A stretch of 64,000 bases of DNA from positions 16,432-80,431 of the IMG/VR virus record IMGVR_UViG_3300050343_000177. One strand, given 5' to 3'. The translations under genes were made by a program, and so were the position numbers. Numbering within the stretch: position 1 is the first letter of the stretch; each line of letters starts with the position of its first letter. The notes under the pieces are model-generated. The model worked only from the letters and a program-made list of their open reading frames with translations. It did not search any database and was not told the origin of the DNA. The DNA comes from a virus. This document shows positions 28,361-35,433 of this stretch, in pieces.

Positions 28361-28368
28361 TAACTATT

Positions 28369-28417
28369 CCCCCCCTCCGGGGGGTTTATTTCACTGTGAT
28401 CTATATCTATCAAGCAG
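28369..28417 (+). promoter_or_regulatory. hairpin-box unit 7
   Basis: C-run/G-run stem with a TCC-type loop, 11 nt, box GTGATCTATA (28396-28405), 12 nt, ATG at 28418. Confidence 0.75.
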
Positions 28418-28645
28418 ATGATTAAGCCCTTTAGTGCTATCTTCTTTGGTGCTACTCTCGGTTTCATGTCACTTATTCCTTTACAAGCTCTGACTAACAG
28501 TCACGCTAAGGCTAAGTGTTCCGATAACGCTGATACTCACACTCTTGTATCTGTACGCGCCTTCGCAGGCGATGCAGATTACTGTGTGGCTAACAAGTAT
28601 CTCACTCCTGATCGTATTGCTACTCACTACGGTCCTGGTTACTAA
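28418..28645 (+). CDS. mini-gene 7, secreted small protein
   Basis: 75 residues. Residues 1-25 form a signal peptide or anchor (K-P then 'FSAIFFGATLGFMSLIPL'). The mature part has two Cys (C34, C57) and would be a small extracytoplasmic protein. No family recognised. Confidence 0.65.
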   Translation: MIKPFSAIFFGATLGFMSLIPLQALTNSHAKAKCSDNADTHTLVSVRAFAGDADYCVANKYLTPDRIATHYGPGY

Positions 28646-28653
28646 CATCTATT

Positions 28654-28700
28654 CCCTCCTCACGAGGGTTTTTTCCTTTGTGTTCTTTACTTCATCAACG
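28654..28700 (+). promoter_or_regulatory. hairpin-box unit 8
   Basis: Stem CCCTC/GAGGG with loop CTCAC, T-run, 11 nt, box GTGTTCTTTA (28680-28689), 11 nt, ATG at 28701. Confidence 0.75.
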
Positions 28701-28926
28701 ATGCAAGTACAACACAACTCTCACGAAGAAGTGCCGCTTCGGTATCTCTGAGTGGACATTCGGTCAATTATCTTCTGGTTGGCTAGCTGCAATTGGTCCT
28801 CGTGGTAAGAAGATCTTCTTCGCCAACCTTGAGCAGATGGATGCTTGTACATCTAAGTTCATCAATGACTATCACTATAAGAAGCAATCAACTGAACTGG
28901 TTCAACAGTTAAGTCTTGCTATCTAA
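28701..28926 (+). CDS. mini-gene 8, small basic protein (frameshifted)
   Basis: The ATG expected from unit 8 opens a frame that stops after 16 codons. One base fewer after it would read M-K-Y-N-T-T-L-T-K-K, then 'CRFGISEWTFGQLSSGW' and on to the stop at 28926, about 74 residues. Mixed basic and aromatic; no family recognised. Confidence 0.5.
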
Positions 28927-28935
28927 CAGCCCTAT

Positions 28936-28983
28936 GGCCCCTAACGGGCCTTTATTTCATTGTGTTCTTTATCTGTTCATCAG
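28936..28983 (+). promoter_or_regulatory. hairpin-box unit 9
   Basis: Stem GGCCC/GGGCC around CTAAC, 11 nt, box GTGTTCTTTA (28962-28971), 12 nt, ATG at 28984. Confidence 0.8.
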
Positions 28984-29154
28984 ATGACACTTCAACAATC
29001 TATCCTCACTGGTGCATGTGTTGGAGCTATTGCTTCCATCCTTCTGTTTTTTACAGTTGATGCCTATCACACATTCATCATGTGGCAATTTACTCACCTC
29101 TGGTATCTGCTCCCATGTGCATTCATTGGTGCTCGCAGTTGCTTATGTAACTGA
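28984..29154 (+). CDS. mini-gene 9, two-span membrane peptide
   Basis: 56 residues with two hydrophobic segments (about 8-26 and 34-50), a short hairpin-like membrane protein. Set between units 9 and 10. A lysis-related role (holin-like) is possible from size and topology but is not shown. Confidence 0.6.
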   Translation: MTLQQSILTGACVGAIASILLFFTVDAYHTFIMWQFTHLWYLLPCAFIGARSCLCN

Positions 29155-29166
29155 CTAACAGACTAT

Positions 29167-29231
29167 GCCCCCTACCGGGGGCTTTAGGTCGGTGTGCCCT
29201 ATTCAGGGTTGTTCATTTACTTGTGTATTTC
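29167..29231 (+). promoter_or_regulatory. hairpin-box unit 10, double-hairpin variant
   Basis: Stem GCCCCC/GGGGGC with loop TACC, 11 nt, then GTG followed by a second small stem CCC/GGG and GTTCATTTA; ATG at 29232. Confidence 0.65.
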
Positions 29232-29504
29232 ATGCGTTTCAAAATCCCTGGTCAAGACGTCTCTGTCCGTCTATTCGAGCGTGTATCAACTACTGACTCT
29301 CAGTACGACATCTTTGATGTTGGTCTTGAGCAAGCTGACGGTTCTATCGACTCTATGGTCGTTGGTGGTTCTTTCTCTTACGCTAAGTCTCTTGTCAAAG
29401 CTATGGACAAGAAGGCTGAAGAGAAGAAGACTCCTGTCCCTGTCACTGTCCTCAATACTGATACATCTCCTGAACCTGTATCAGCTGAACCTGCAGCTGC
29501 CTAA
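29232..29504 (+). CDS. mini-gene 10, hypothetical protein with Glu/Lys/Pro tail
   Basis: 90 residues from the ATG at 29232 (M-R-F-K-I-P). The first 60 residues are beta-rich and compact; the last 30 are Lys/Glu then Pro/Thr/Ala-rich. Followed by a strong hairpin terminator. No family recognised. Confidence 0.6.
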   Translation: MRFKIPGQDVSVRLFERVSTTDSQYDIFDVGLEQADGSIDSMVVGGSFSYAKSLVKAMDKKAEEKKTPVPVTVLNTDTSPEPVSAEPAAA

Positions 29505-29512
29505 TACTCTCT

Positions 29513-29536
29513 CCCCCCTCACGGGGGGGGTTTTTT
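29513..29536 (+). terminator. intrinsic terminator
   Basis: A C6/G6 stem with loop TCAC followed by six T. It has the unit hairpin but no box before the next ATG at 29554. Confidence 0.75.
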
Positions 29537-29553
29537 ACTGTGGATTATTGCCC

Positions 29554-29670
29554 ATGACTGGTGTTTGTGATGCCAAATCGTACAAAGCACCAATACCGGA
29601 ACTCACTCCTATTAAACCTGCGGCTGGTACGCCGTACCTGACTCCAGCATTAACTGCTGGTACTCCATAA
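29554..29670 (+). CDS. small Pro/Thr-rich peptide
   Basis: 38 residues, 'VCDAKSYKAPIPELTPIKP' then Pro/Ala/Gly/Thr-rich. It lies after the terminator at 29513 and overlaps the end of a minus-strand frame. No Shine-Dalgarno sequence and no box precede it; existence is moderately likely. Confidence 0.4.
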   Translation: MTGVCDAKSYKAPIPELTPIKPAAGTPYLTPALTAGTP

Positions 29671-29895
29671 TCCCATTAAGGCTCGGAGTATGTCATTCTC
29701 CTCCTCTACCGCAAACTTCCGTGTTGCTGGTGCCCCAGCTACTAAGCCTGCTGCTGCTTGGACACCTTGTCCCATGCTTGCTTGCTTTGGCTTAAACCCA
29801 CTGATGTATTCAGCTAATTTACTAGCGTATGCATCATCGAAGTTTCTTACCTTCTGTCCTGCCATTCGCAGGCTATCCATAATTTGCTTACGCAT
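29650..29895 (-). CDS. possible minus-strand small protein
   Basis: 81 residues, with a basic helical start (M-R-K-Q-I-M-D-S-L-R-M-A-G-Q-K-V-R) and Gly/Ala-rich middle ('AAAGLVAGAPA'), a style like the virion-block proteins. The only gap in the mini-gene array coincides with it, which argues that it is real. It is antisense to the end of the 29554-29670 peptide. Confidence 0.45.
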   Translation of the reverse strand: MRKQIMDSLRMAGQKVRNFDDAYASKLAEYISGFKPKQASMGQGVQAAAGLVAGAPATRKFAVEEENDILRALMGLWSTSS

Positions 29896-29941
29896 TACTT
29901 ACATAACTAGTAGTATATTTATTGTACTAAGAATAACAATT

Positions 29942-29990
29942 CCCCTCTATCGAGGGGTTTGAATCATTGTGTTCATCATTTATATCTTCA
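29942..29990 (+). promoter_or_regulatory. hairpin-box unit 11
   Basis: Stem CCCCTC/GAGGGG with loop TATC, 11 nt, box GTGTTCATCA (29969-29978), 12 nt, ATG at 29991. Confidence 0.75.
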
Positions 29991-30362
29991 ATGACTACAT
30001 CAACTCCTGAAACCACCTCTACTGAAACTCTTGAGTACCTGGCTAAGGTTCAACAAGTGAAGGACCTCCAGACTGCTCGCTGTCGTGGATGGGCTTACTT
30101 CCTTGGTGCTTACTTCACTGGTCCTATTTGGCCTGGTGTAGTTGCTAACCGTACTGGCGAATGGACACCCTTCTGGGTTGGACTTGGCCTCGGTGTTGTC
30201 TCCTTACCTTTCGCATTCCTTGACTTAGGTATCATTAGTTCTTTACCAGCCGCTGGCGTTGGTACAGCAATGATGGCTTCCAAGTCTAAGGATAAGCGTC
30301 GGTTACTCAACATCGTTAGTCCTGAACAGGCTGACGTAAAGCTCTTCAGTTCCGGTTTCTGA
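29991..30362 (+). CDS. mini-gene 11, two-span membrane protein
   Basis: 123 residues from the ATG at 29991. After a helical N terminus come hydrophobic segments around residues 35-50 and 60-90 ('FWVGLGLGVVSLPFAFLDLG'), then a basic region (K-S-K-D-K-R-R). Probably an inner or thylakoid membrane protein. No family recognised. Confidence 0.65.
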   Translation: MTTSTPETTSTETLEYLAKVQQVKDLQTARCRGWAYFLGAYFTGPIWPGVVANRTGEWTPFWVGLGLGVVSLPFAFLDLGIISSLPAAGVGTAMMASKSKDKRRLLNIVSPEQADVKLFSSGF

Positions 30363-30373
30363 TCCCTCTATTC

Positions 30374-30420
30374 CCCCCTTATCAGGGGGTATTTCCCTTT
30401 GTGCCTTTCTTAAGTGCACA
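30374..30420 (+). promoter_or_regulatory. hairpin-box unit 12
   Basis: Stem CCCCC/GGGGG with a 6-nt loop, 11 nt, box GTGCCTTTCT (30401-30410), 10 nt, ATG at 30421. Confidence 0.7.
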
Positions 30421-30567
30421 ATGCCTTACTACTCCACTCGTAATATCGCCATTGTTGATCATGAGATCAATGTGGATGATATGACTCCCATGCACTATGA
30501 GTACGAATCCTATGAGGCTCGTGATCGTGGTGACTTCGATGAACTCTTAGAGCTTCTTGGCTTCTAA
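30421..30567 (+). CDS. mini-gene 12, acidic small protein
   Basis: 48 residues, strongly acidic (Asp/Glu) with Tyr and Met; ends 'FDELLELLGF'. Followed by an imperfect hairpin at 30575-30596. No family recognised. Confidence 0.6.
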   Translation: MPYYSTRNIAIVDHEINVDDMTPMHYEYESYEARDRGDFDELLELLGF

Positions 30568-30574
30568 GTACCCT

Positions 30575-30596
30575 CCCCTGTCCTACCGGATGGGGG
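30575..30596 (+). terminator. imperfect terminator hairpin
   Basis: CCCC...TCC-TAC-GGA...GGGG pairing, followed by TTATT. No box follows; the next gene has a different leader. Confidence 0.45.
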
Positions 30597-30665
30597 TTAT
30601 TCGTCGTGCGATTCGCGTAGGTCTTAAAAGGCCGCCCGCAAAAATCGCGTAAATAGTTAATATCT

Positions 30666-30692
30666 AAATAAGGGCCTATATATAAAGAAGCC
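30666..30692 (+). promoter_or_regulatory. shared leader of two secreted-protein genes, copy 1
   Basis: AATAAGGGCCTATATATAAAGAAGC before the GTG at 30693 resembles TAATAAGACCCCTACATAAAGAAGC at 31424-31450. It contains a -10-like TATA segment and an AGAAG site. Likely a promoter or ribosome-binding leader distinct from the hairpin-box units. Confidence 0.45.
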
Positions 30693-30875
30693 GTGCATAC
30701 TTTATCCCTAAACATACTAATAGCTCTGTCTATCGTCTTACCTCTACCTACACAAGCTACTCCTCGTTATGACGAGCTGATGTGTGAAGAGGTAGCTGAA
30801 GCTGTTAATGAGAGTGTTCTCTGGGGCACTCTTACACAAGCAGAAGCTGACGATATATCAGATCAGCTGCTATGA
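30693..30875 (+). CDS. small secreted protein
   Basis: 60 residues from a GTG. A signal peptide covers residues 1-22 ('LNILIALSIVLPLPTQAT'). The short acidic mature part has one Cys. The AGAAG just before the start is a plausible ribosome-binding site. No family recognised. Confidence 0.55.
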   Translation: MHTLSLNILIALSIVLPLPTQATPRYDELMCEEVAEAVNESVLWGTLTQAEADDISDQLL

Positions 30876-30897
30876 ACTCTATCACCTAATTACATCC

Positions 30898-31426
30898 ATG
30901 AAACTATTCCGCAATCTATGGCTGCTGCCGCTAGTGGCCGCTGTTTCTATGTCCACTCCCTGCACTCGCTAAAGTCGATGCTGGTACTGTCAATCTTCTA
31001 GAAACTCTAGATGATTACGGTATAACTGTTGAATACAATCTGCTCACTGGTTCTAGCGACGGTTATGCAAGGTAGGTATACCACTAAGACAAGTTGATGT
31101 CTATCTGTTATAAAGGTCAACCTGATGCATTCGAAACGCATGACACTGTTCGCCATGAAACGATGCATGTGCTTACAACATTGTGCAGCTCTACGTCGTG
31201 GTGATCCACGTGGTATCGTTCCACTAGCTATCAATCCTACTGAACGTCAATCAGTGGGTATCACAAGTTCTTGCGATCTGGTCATATTAATCGAGATCAA
31301 AGAGTAACTTTATCCTGCTCGAAAGCTCATCAGATTGAACTAGAAGCATTTGCAGGCGCAGCTCACTATTCAGCTGATGAATTAGCTAGCTTAGTCAAAT
31401 CTTGGTGTACCAAAGTAATACATTAA
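30898..31426 (+). CDS. secreted HExxH metallopeptidase-like protein (frameshifted)
   Basis: The start reads M-K-L-F-R-N-L-W with a signal peptide ending A-L-A after a one-base shift. The next part is 'VDAGTVNLLETLDDYGITVE'. A third frame gives 'DTVRHETMHVLQHCAALRRG', with the HExxH zinc motif, and the last frame gives 'KAHQIELEAFAGAAHYSADE' and ends 'SWCTKVIH' at 31426. The HExxH and the downstream Glu in I-E-L-E-A-F-A fit a zinc peptidase acting outside the cytoplasm. Four or more base shifts are needed. Confidence 0.5.
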
Positions 31427-31450
31427 TAAGACCCCTACATAAAGAAGCAG
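31424..31450 (+). promoter_or_regulatory. shared leader of two secreted-protein genes, copy 2
   Basis: Related to 30666-30692; overlaps the stop of the metallopeptidase-like gene and lies 25 nt before the start of the 31476 gene. Confidence 0.4.
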
Positions 31451-31475
31451 TCCTACTATTCTCCTCTAACAAATT

Positions 31476-31836
31476 ATGAAAATCTCTACTCTCGGCGCTC
31501 GTTCTCTCTGCCGCCTCTGTTTTACCTGTCTCTGCAGGCATTCATGACTTCAATCCTACTAACGCTGCTCCTGTTCCTACAAGAACTAAAGCACAAGTAG
31601 GTCAAGGTCAATGTGTCAGCTACTCGTGACGGCAGCAAGCTTTGCTATCATCAAAACTGCTGCCTCTAGTAATTCTCTATCTGCGATCCTCGATGTTGAT
31701 TATCCTAATGCTACCTCAAGTTGCTCACATTGACTGCAGTACAGGACGCTGGGGTGCCTTCGGTGACCTCCCTAAGGCAACACTCTCGAACTGGTATTTA
31801 GGTCAATTCTGTCCTCACTTATGGTTGATACATTAA
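31476..31836 (+). CDS. small secreted protein (frameshifted)
   Basis: Starts M-K-I-S-T-L. A one-base shift restores a signal peptide 'LALVLSAASVLPVSAG', then 'IHDFNPTNAAPVPTRTKAQ', and after further shifts 'DCSTGRWGAFGDLPKATLSN' to the stop at 31836. It has several Cys and was probably exported. At least three base shifts. No family recognised. Confidence 0.45.
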
Positions 31837-31837
31837 T

Positions 31838-31886
31838 GCCCCCTATCGGGGCTTTTGTCAATTCGTGTTCATTCATATATCTAACT
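31838..31886 (+). promoter_or_regulatory. hairpin-box unit 13
   Basis: Stem GCCCC/GGGGC with loop TATC, T-rich stretch, 12 nt, box GTGTTCATTC (31865-31874), 12 nt, ATG at 31887. Confidence 0.7.
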
Positions 31887-32049
31887 ATGAACTTTACCTC
31901 TGGATCCCGATCAGAAGCTGTTGGTACACCCGAATACGAAGAGATCTTCCAAGAACAACTATGACAGGCGACGTATGTTGCTTGACATGATCGAAGAAGA
32001 TCGTATGTATTCACAGCTTCAGTACCCCTACCGTGCATTCTCAAACTAA
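31887..32049 (+). CDS. mini-gene 13, acidic small protein (frameshifted)
   Basis: The first frame gives 25 residues (M-N-F-T-S-G-S-R...). After a one-base shift near 31960 it continues 'YDRRRMLLDMIEEDRMYSQL' to the stop at 32049, about 53 residues in all. No family recognised. Confidence 0.45.
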
Positions 32050-32051
32050 GT

Positions 32052-32187
32052 ATGACTGTACTTATGACTCAGCAAACACTATCCTGTCCTTGCAGTGATC
32101 GGTTCGCTAGGTATCCTCTCAACCGGTGTCATCCTTACGTACTCCTTCGCTCGTAAGGAATCGTATGGTAACCGTAGATACCAATAA
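32052..32187 (+). CDS. small membrane protein (frameshifted)
   Basis: Starts M-T-V-L-M-T-Q-Q-T-L 2 nt after the preceding stop. A shift near 32093 restores 'VLAVIGSLGILSTGVILTYS', a clean membrane segment, then a basic tail to the stop at 32187; about 45 residues. No family recognised. Confidence 0.45.
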
Positions 32188-32198
32188 TAGAACCTCTT

Positions 32199-32245
32199 GC
32201 CCCCTATCGGGGGCTTTTTTCAATTGTGTCCTTTAGATATTTCTA
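32199..32245 (+). promoter_or_regulatory. hairpin-box unit 14
   Basis: Stem GCCCCC/GGGGGC with loop TATC, T-run, 11 nt, box GTGTCCTTTA (32226-32235), 10 nt, ATG at 32246. Confidence 0.75.
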
Positions 32246-32459
32246 ATGACTACATAGCTTCTTCTTCTAATAAAGAAGCACTTGCTTTCCCTCCAGCTCA
32301 AGTCATTCCTGACAGGTATTATGTTTGTCAAGACTCCATTGACTGGAAACTGCAACTTGAACGCGCACGTGACGGCTGGAATTACATAACGTCGGTCTCG
32401 TTATTGCTCTTATAGGTGAAAAGTTACACGATGCTGGCCGTTGGTTAGCAGAAGTTTGA
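32246..32459 (+). CDS. mini-gene 14, hypothetical protein (frameshifted)
   Basis: The ATG frame ends at once; a one-base shift reads 'EALAFPPAQVIPDRYYVCQD' and 'DWKLQLERARDGWNY', then another shift reads 'HNVGLVIALIGEKLHDAGRW' to the stop at 32459. About 70 residues with a short hydrophobic stretch. Two shifts. No family recognised. Confidence 0.45.
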
Positions 32460-32463
32460 TCAA

Positions 32464-32522
32464 TGATCTACTTCCTTTGTGTAACGATCTTCATCTATGG
32501 CTGATGTTTGATCTCAACTAAC
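32464..32522 (+). CDS. tiny hydrophobic peptide (uncertain)
   Basis: ATG at 32464 opens M-I-Y-F-L-C-V-T-I-F-I-Y; a one-base shift would extend it by a few residues to 32522. About 19 residues, hydrophobic. Listed only because it fills the gap between two units. Confidence 0.2.
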
Positions 32523-32529
32523 AACACTT

Positions 32530-32579
32530 GCCCCCGATTGGGGGCTTTTTTTCGATCTGTGTTCTTTAGTCTATATCAC
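32530..32579 (+). promoter_or_regulatory. hairpin-box unit 15
   Basis: Stem GCCCCC/GGGGGC with loop GATT, T-run, 13 nt, box GTGTTCTTTA (32559-32568), 11 nt, ATG at 32580. Confidence 0.75.
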
Positions 32580-32980
32580 ATGACTCAATCGTGTATCCCT
32601 GATTCAATCTCTATGTCTGACCTTGAGTCATTCGCTAAGAAGGCTGTAACTCCAGTTGAAGAAGCCTCTTTACGATGGTCTCACTGCAACTGAAGTTCAA
32701 GAGCTTGCTATGGAAACTCTCCGTGGCATGACTCGTAAGTGCAAAGACCCTATGGTCGAAAAATGCATGATGCTTGCTATGGCAATGTCATGGGTTAAAT
32801 GGCACACAGATCTCGCTCAAGAGATTATGCCTGCTACTGCTGACTCTGACACAAGATGAAGCAGCTACTGAGTTTGCTACCTGTCTCCTACGTGATGCTG
32901 GTAAAGCTCAAGCTATCTATACCCTTGTTCATGACATCAGCATGGACAATGACTTCATCTTAGGTCTGATCAGACTCTGA
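32580..32980 (+). CDS. mini-gene 15, helical hypothetical protein (frameshifted)
   Basis: Reads 'SMSDLESFAKKAVTPVE', then after a shift 'LYDGLTATEVQELAMETLRG' and 'MLAMAMSWVKWHTDLAQE', then after a second shift 'AATEFATCLLRDAGKAQAIY' to the stop at 32980. About 133 residues, mostly helical. No family recognised. Confidence 0.5.
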
Positions 32981-32992
32981 GTAACAACATTA

Positions 32993-33041
32993 CCCCCTAT
33001 CGGGGGTTTTGTTTCTCTTGTGTTCTTTAGTGCACATTCTT
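32993..33041 (+). promoter_or_regulatory. hairpin-box unit 16
   Basis: Stem CCCCC/GGGGG with loop TATC, 13 nt, box GTGTTCTTTA (33020-33029), 12 nt, GTG at 33042. Confidence 0.7.
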
Positions 33042-33182
33042 GTGCACCCAACACTCTGTCAAGCGGATCTTCAAGAGTATAAACGCCGAGCTCGCGTGTG
33101 ACACCGCACCGCACGTAAACCTGTCAAACACTGCAAAGTTATCTACAGACTTTCATGCCGAGTAACATGGCAATCTGTGTAG
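33042..33182 (+). CDS. mini-gene 16, small basic protein (frameshifted)
   Basis: A GTG start placed by unit spacing; reads 'HPTLCQADLQEYKRRARV', then after a one-base shift 'HRTARKPVKHCKVIYRLSC' to the stop at 33182. About 46 residues, strongly basic with three Cys. No family recognised. Confidence 0.4.
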
Positions 33183-33222
33183 CGACTTACATTCCATATT
33201 AACCTTTGCTTGAATCACTTTC

Positions 33223-33391
33223 ATGGCTAACACTGTTTCTTTTGGGGTTATCGGTTCTACCGGTACTCAGTCCAGGCCAGCAACTAAGTGCTCCCAATCC
33301 CACAATTGTTCATTCAACTGTGGTTGGTAGGAGATCTTTTGGTCAACTTAAGTCACACAAGCCTAATCCGCTGAGGTATTTCACCTCGTGA
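33223..33391 (+). CDS. small hypothetical protein (frameshifted)
   Basis: Starts M-A-N-T-V-S-F-G-V-I-G-S-T-G; after a one-base shift near 33270 it reads 'GQQLSAPNPTIVHSTVVGRR' to the stop at 33391. About 55 residues. No hairpin-box unit precedes it. No family recognised. Confidence 0.4.
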
Positions 33392-33426
33392 CTCGTCGCA
33401 GGTCTTCTGCTGCATAACATCTAATT

Positions 33427-33451
33427 CCTCACCTAACGGTGGGATTTTTTT
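33427..33451 (+). terminator. intrinsic terminator
   Basis: TCACC/GGTGGGA hairpin with the usual TAAC loop followed by seven T. No box follows; the next ATG is at 33474. Confidence 0.65.
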
Positions 33452-33473
33452 GGTTGCACTTTGCATCTTTTGC

Positions 33474-34023
33474 ATGGCCTCCTACGGCTCTCTATCTTCG
33501 CAAACAAACGCAACGCAATCTTTTCAAAGCGCTGAGTTTGACACTAGACACAGAATTATTACAGCGGGTTCTACTCGTAAAGAAATCAAAGAGCAGTTTG
33601 AACATGCTCTAAAAACGTACACGTTCTTCTGCAAACTCGTCTAACAATATAGATGAGTTCTACGCAATTAATTTTCACGATGGATGTAGTTACTTAAAAC
33701 CAGGGTATTCTAATGATGTATTTGAACGAGTCTCTACATTGATTTCTCGACATGATAATTACAAACTCATCAAAGAAGTCACTGTTTTGCAAATGACTTC
33801 GTTAAATATGGATGCTAAGAGTCTTGAAAAAGTATCTAAGCAAATTCTTCGTCCATTGCTAGCCAATGACTATGGCTATCGTGACGCTTTTAACGACGAC
33901 CACCTCGTTACTATGCCAATAACTGAATTTTACTTTGGAAATTCAGATGTTTTATTTGATAACAGAATCTTTCATGATTTAATTGTTAAAACATACATCT
34001 GGACCAAAAGTATTAGTTTTTAA
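33474..34023 (+). CDS. hypothetical protein (frameshifted)
   Basis: The first frame gives 'MASYGSLSSQTNATQS' through 'STRKEIKEQFEHALK'. At a run of five A (about 33609) it shifts to 'RTRSSANSSNNIDEFYAI' and continues in frame through 'NYKLIKEVTVLQMTSLN' to the stop at 34023. About 182 residues, helical and polar. No family recognised. Confidence 0.55.
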
Positions 34024-34038
34024 TCAATAACATCCATT

Positions 34039-34082
34039 GCCCCCTAACGGGGGCTTTCTTTCAGTGTGTTCATCATCAATCG
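34039..34082 (+). promoter_or_regulatory. hairpin-box unit 17
   Basis: Stem GCCCCC/GGGGGC with loop TAAC, 11 nt, box GTGTTCATCA (34066-34075), 7 nt to the ATG at 34083 or 15 nt to the ATG at 34091. Confidence 0.7.
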
Positions 34083-34090
34083 ATGGACGT

Positions 34091-34282
34091 ATGTTGTATA
34101 TATACAAAAACATGAACGCTGCAAATATCCTTGACCGTTCCAGAAAAGATTTTACTGACGCTTTACCCGTACACGCTCTAACTTCTCCTCTCACGAAACT
34201 CAAATGGCTTATCAATCAATGCTTCCTATTGCCAAGCAACTCAAGGAAGAATCAGGTACTCGGTTCTCCGTTAAGTATCTGA
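34091..34282 (+). CDS. mini-gene 17, uncertain
   Basis: A 63-residue frame starting M-L-Y-I-Y-K-N-M-N-A-A-N. Its 3' part overlaps the better-looking 34204-34359 frame, so it may be the 5' part of one frameshifted gene. No family recognised. Confidence 0.35.
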   Translation: MLYIYKNMNAANILDRSRKDFTDALPVHALTSPLTKLKWLINQCFLLPSNSRKNQVLGSPLSI

Positions 34283-34359
34283 TCAAGGTTTATCAAACAC
34301 CTCAAGCCCTTCAGCACAAGCTGACCTGGGTTCGTGGTTGTAAAGCCTCTGTTGGATGA
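34204..34359 (+). CDS. small basic hypothetical protein
   Basis: About 51 residues, 'MLPIAKQLKEESGTRFSVK' then 'QHKLTWVRGCKASVG'. Compact and basic, possibly nucleic-acid binding. It may be the 3' part of the upstream frame. Followed directly by unit 18. Confidence 0.5.
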   Translation: MAYQSMLPIAKQLKEESGTRFSVKYLIKVYQTPQALQHKLTWVRGCKASVG

Positions 34360-34367
34360 CATCAATT

Positions 34368-34416
34368 GCCCCCTATATGGGGGCTTTTTTCATCTGTGTC
34401 CATTATTAATAATTAA
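34368..34416 (+). promoter_or_regulatory. hairpin-box unit 18
   Basis: Stem GCCCCC/GGGGGC with loop TATAT, T-run, 11 nt, box GTGTCCATTA (34396-34405), 11 nt, ATG at 34417. Confidence 0.75.
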
Positions 34417-34701
34417 ATGTCTAACACGAACTTCAACGCTGTTCTCTTCAACGGCAACAACAGTAATCCTAGAGCTCCTCAGCTTTCTGGATTTGTATCA
34501 ATCCCTGTATCACAAGTTGATCAAGTGATTGCACTATTGCAAGCACAGCGTCGTTTTTCTGACAACGGTGTTGAAACTGTGCGTCTTCCTCTGTCCTTCT
34601 GGCAAGCACAAGGAAAGGCACCGCTTGCTTATAAGGGCCAAAGTTCATTCTGGACTGGCACTTCCGTTCCTGCAGTAGACCCAACTCCAGCTGTCGCTTG
34701 A
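34417..34701 (+). CDS. mini-gene 18, hypothetical protein
   Basis: 94 residues with normal globular composition: 'SGFVSIPVSQVDQVIALLQA', a Ser-Phe-Trp segment, then a Pro-rich end. Intact and clearly coding. Followed by a strong terminator. No family recognised. Confidence 0.7.
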   Translation: MSNTNFNAVLFNGNNSNPRAPQLSGFVSIPVSQVDQVIALLQAQRRFSDNGVETVRLPLSFWQAQGKAPLAYKGQSSFWTGTSVPAVDPTPAVA

Positions 34702-34707
34702 GTCTTT

Positions 34708-34731
34708 TCCCTCCTAACGGAGGGATTTTTT
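34708..34731 (+). terminator. intrinsic terminator
   Basis: TCCCTCC/GGAGGGA stem with loop TAAC followed by a T-run. It ends the first stretch of hairpin-box units; no box before the next ATG (34766). Confidence 0.8.
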
Positions 34732-34765
34732 CTTATCCTTAAGTAAACAACAGCCGTATCAGACA

Positions 34766-35041
34766 ATGCCTACTACAGCTCCAACTAAAACTAAAACTAT
34801 CCCTACTGTCACACCTGATTCATATGAGTGGCACACCTGTGCTGACGGCCAGTATCGCGTAGTTCAAACTCGATTTGGTCTATACAAAAGTGTTGACAAG
34901 CTAAATAATGATCTCATTACTGGATTAACTGAAGAAGCAATTCACAATTGCACTCCTCTGCATTTACTGGCACAGCAGCCTGACTATGACAAACGTTACG
35001 ATACCGTTATAGGTAAAGCTACTGTGACACCTGACTTATGA
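34766..35041 (+). CDS. hypothetical protein, paralogue A
   Basis: 91 residues with a Lys/Thr/Pro-rich start. The core 'FGLYKSVDKLNNDLITGLTE' and 'CTPLHLLAQQPDYD' is shared with the gene at 35434. The stop overlaps the ATG of the next small gene (ATGA). No family recognised; the pair is a tandem duplication. Confidence 0.65.
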   Translation: MPTTAPTKTKTIPTVTPDSYEWHTCADGQYRVVQTRFGLYKSVDKLNNDLITGLTEEAIHNCTPLHLLAQQPDYDKRYDTVIGKATVTPDL

Positions 35042-35162
35042 ATCCAGAAAAACAATTAAAGAAACTAGCGAAAACTTACAAGGTATCGATGCAGTTCACT
35101 TGAGAACTAACGATGCCTACTGGAATCAGCACCCTGAAAAAGTATATAAAGTCCAGCGTTAA
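35038..35162 (+). CDS. small Lys-rich protein, paralogue A (frameshifted)
   Basis: Starts M-N-P-E-K-Q-L-K-K-L-A-K-T-Y, the same beginning as the gene at 35706. A shift after the Tyr continues 'IDAVHLRTNDAYWNQHPEK' to 35162. Coupled by ATGA to the preceding gene, as its paralogue is. Confidence 0.45.
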
Positions 35163-35196
35163 CTAATATTAACATTGTAAAACTTCGAACTTGGAA

Positions 35197-35412
35197 ATGA
35201 CTCAATCAACTACTTGGGAACAGTTTATCTACGGGATTGTTAACTTTGGAGACTGTTGGTACGCTCGTTTTGATACGGAAAACTGTTGTCGTGAAGATTT
35301 CTGGGAATGGTTATCAACAGGATATTATAGCATGTATGTCTATCCTTATCCAGATAACGATCCTTGGAATTTAGCCGGTCGCGATCCTATGGAATCTGTA
35401 TACAAAAAATGA
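35197..35412 (+). CDS. small aromatic acidic protein
   Basis: About 71 residues from the ATG at 35197, with unusually many Trp, Tyr, Phe, Asp and Cys ('VNFGDCWYARFDTENCC'). It lies between the two paralogous pairs. No family recognised. Confidence 0.6.
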   Translation: MTQSTTWEQFIYGIVNFGDCWYARFDTENCCREDFWEWLSTGYYSMYVYPYPDNDPWNLAGRDPMESVYKK

Positions 35413-35433
35413 ATTAACACAGGAGAACAACTC

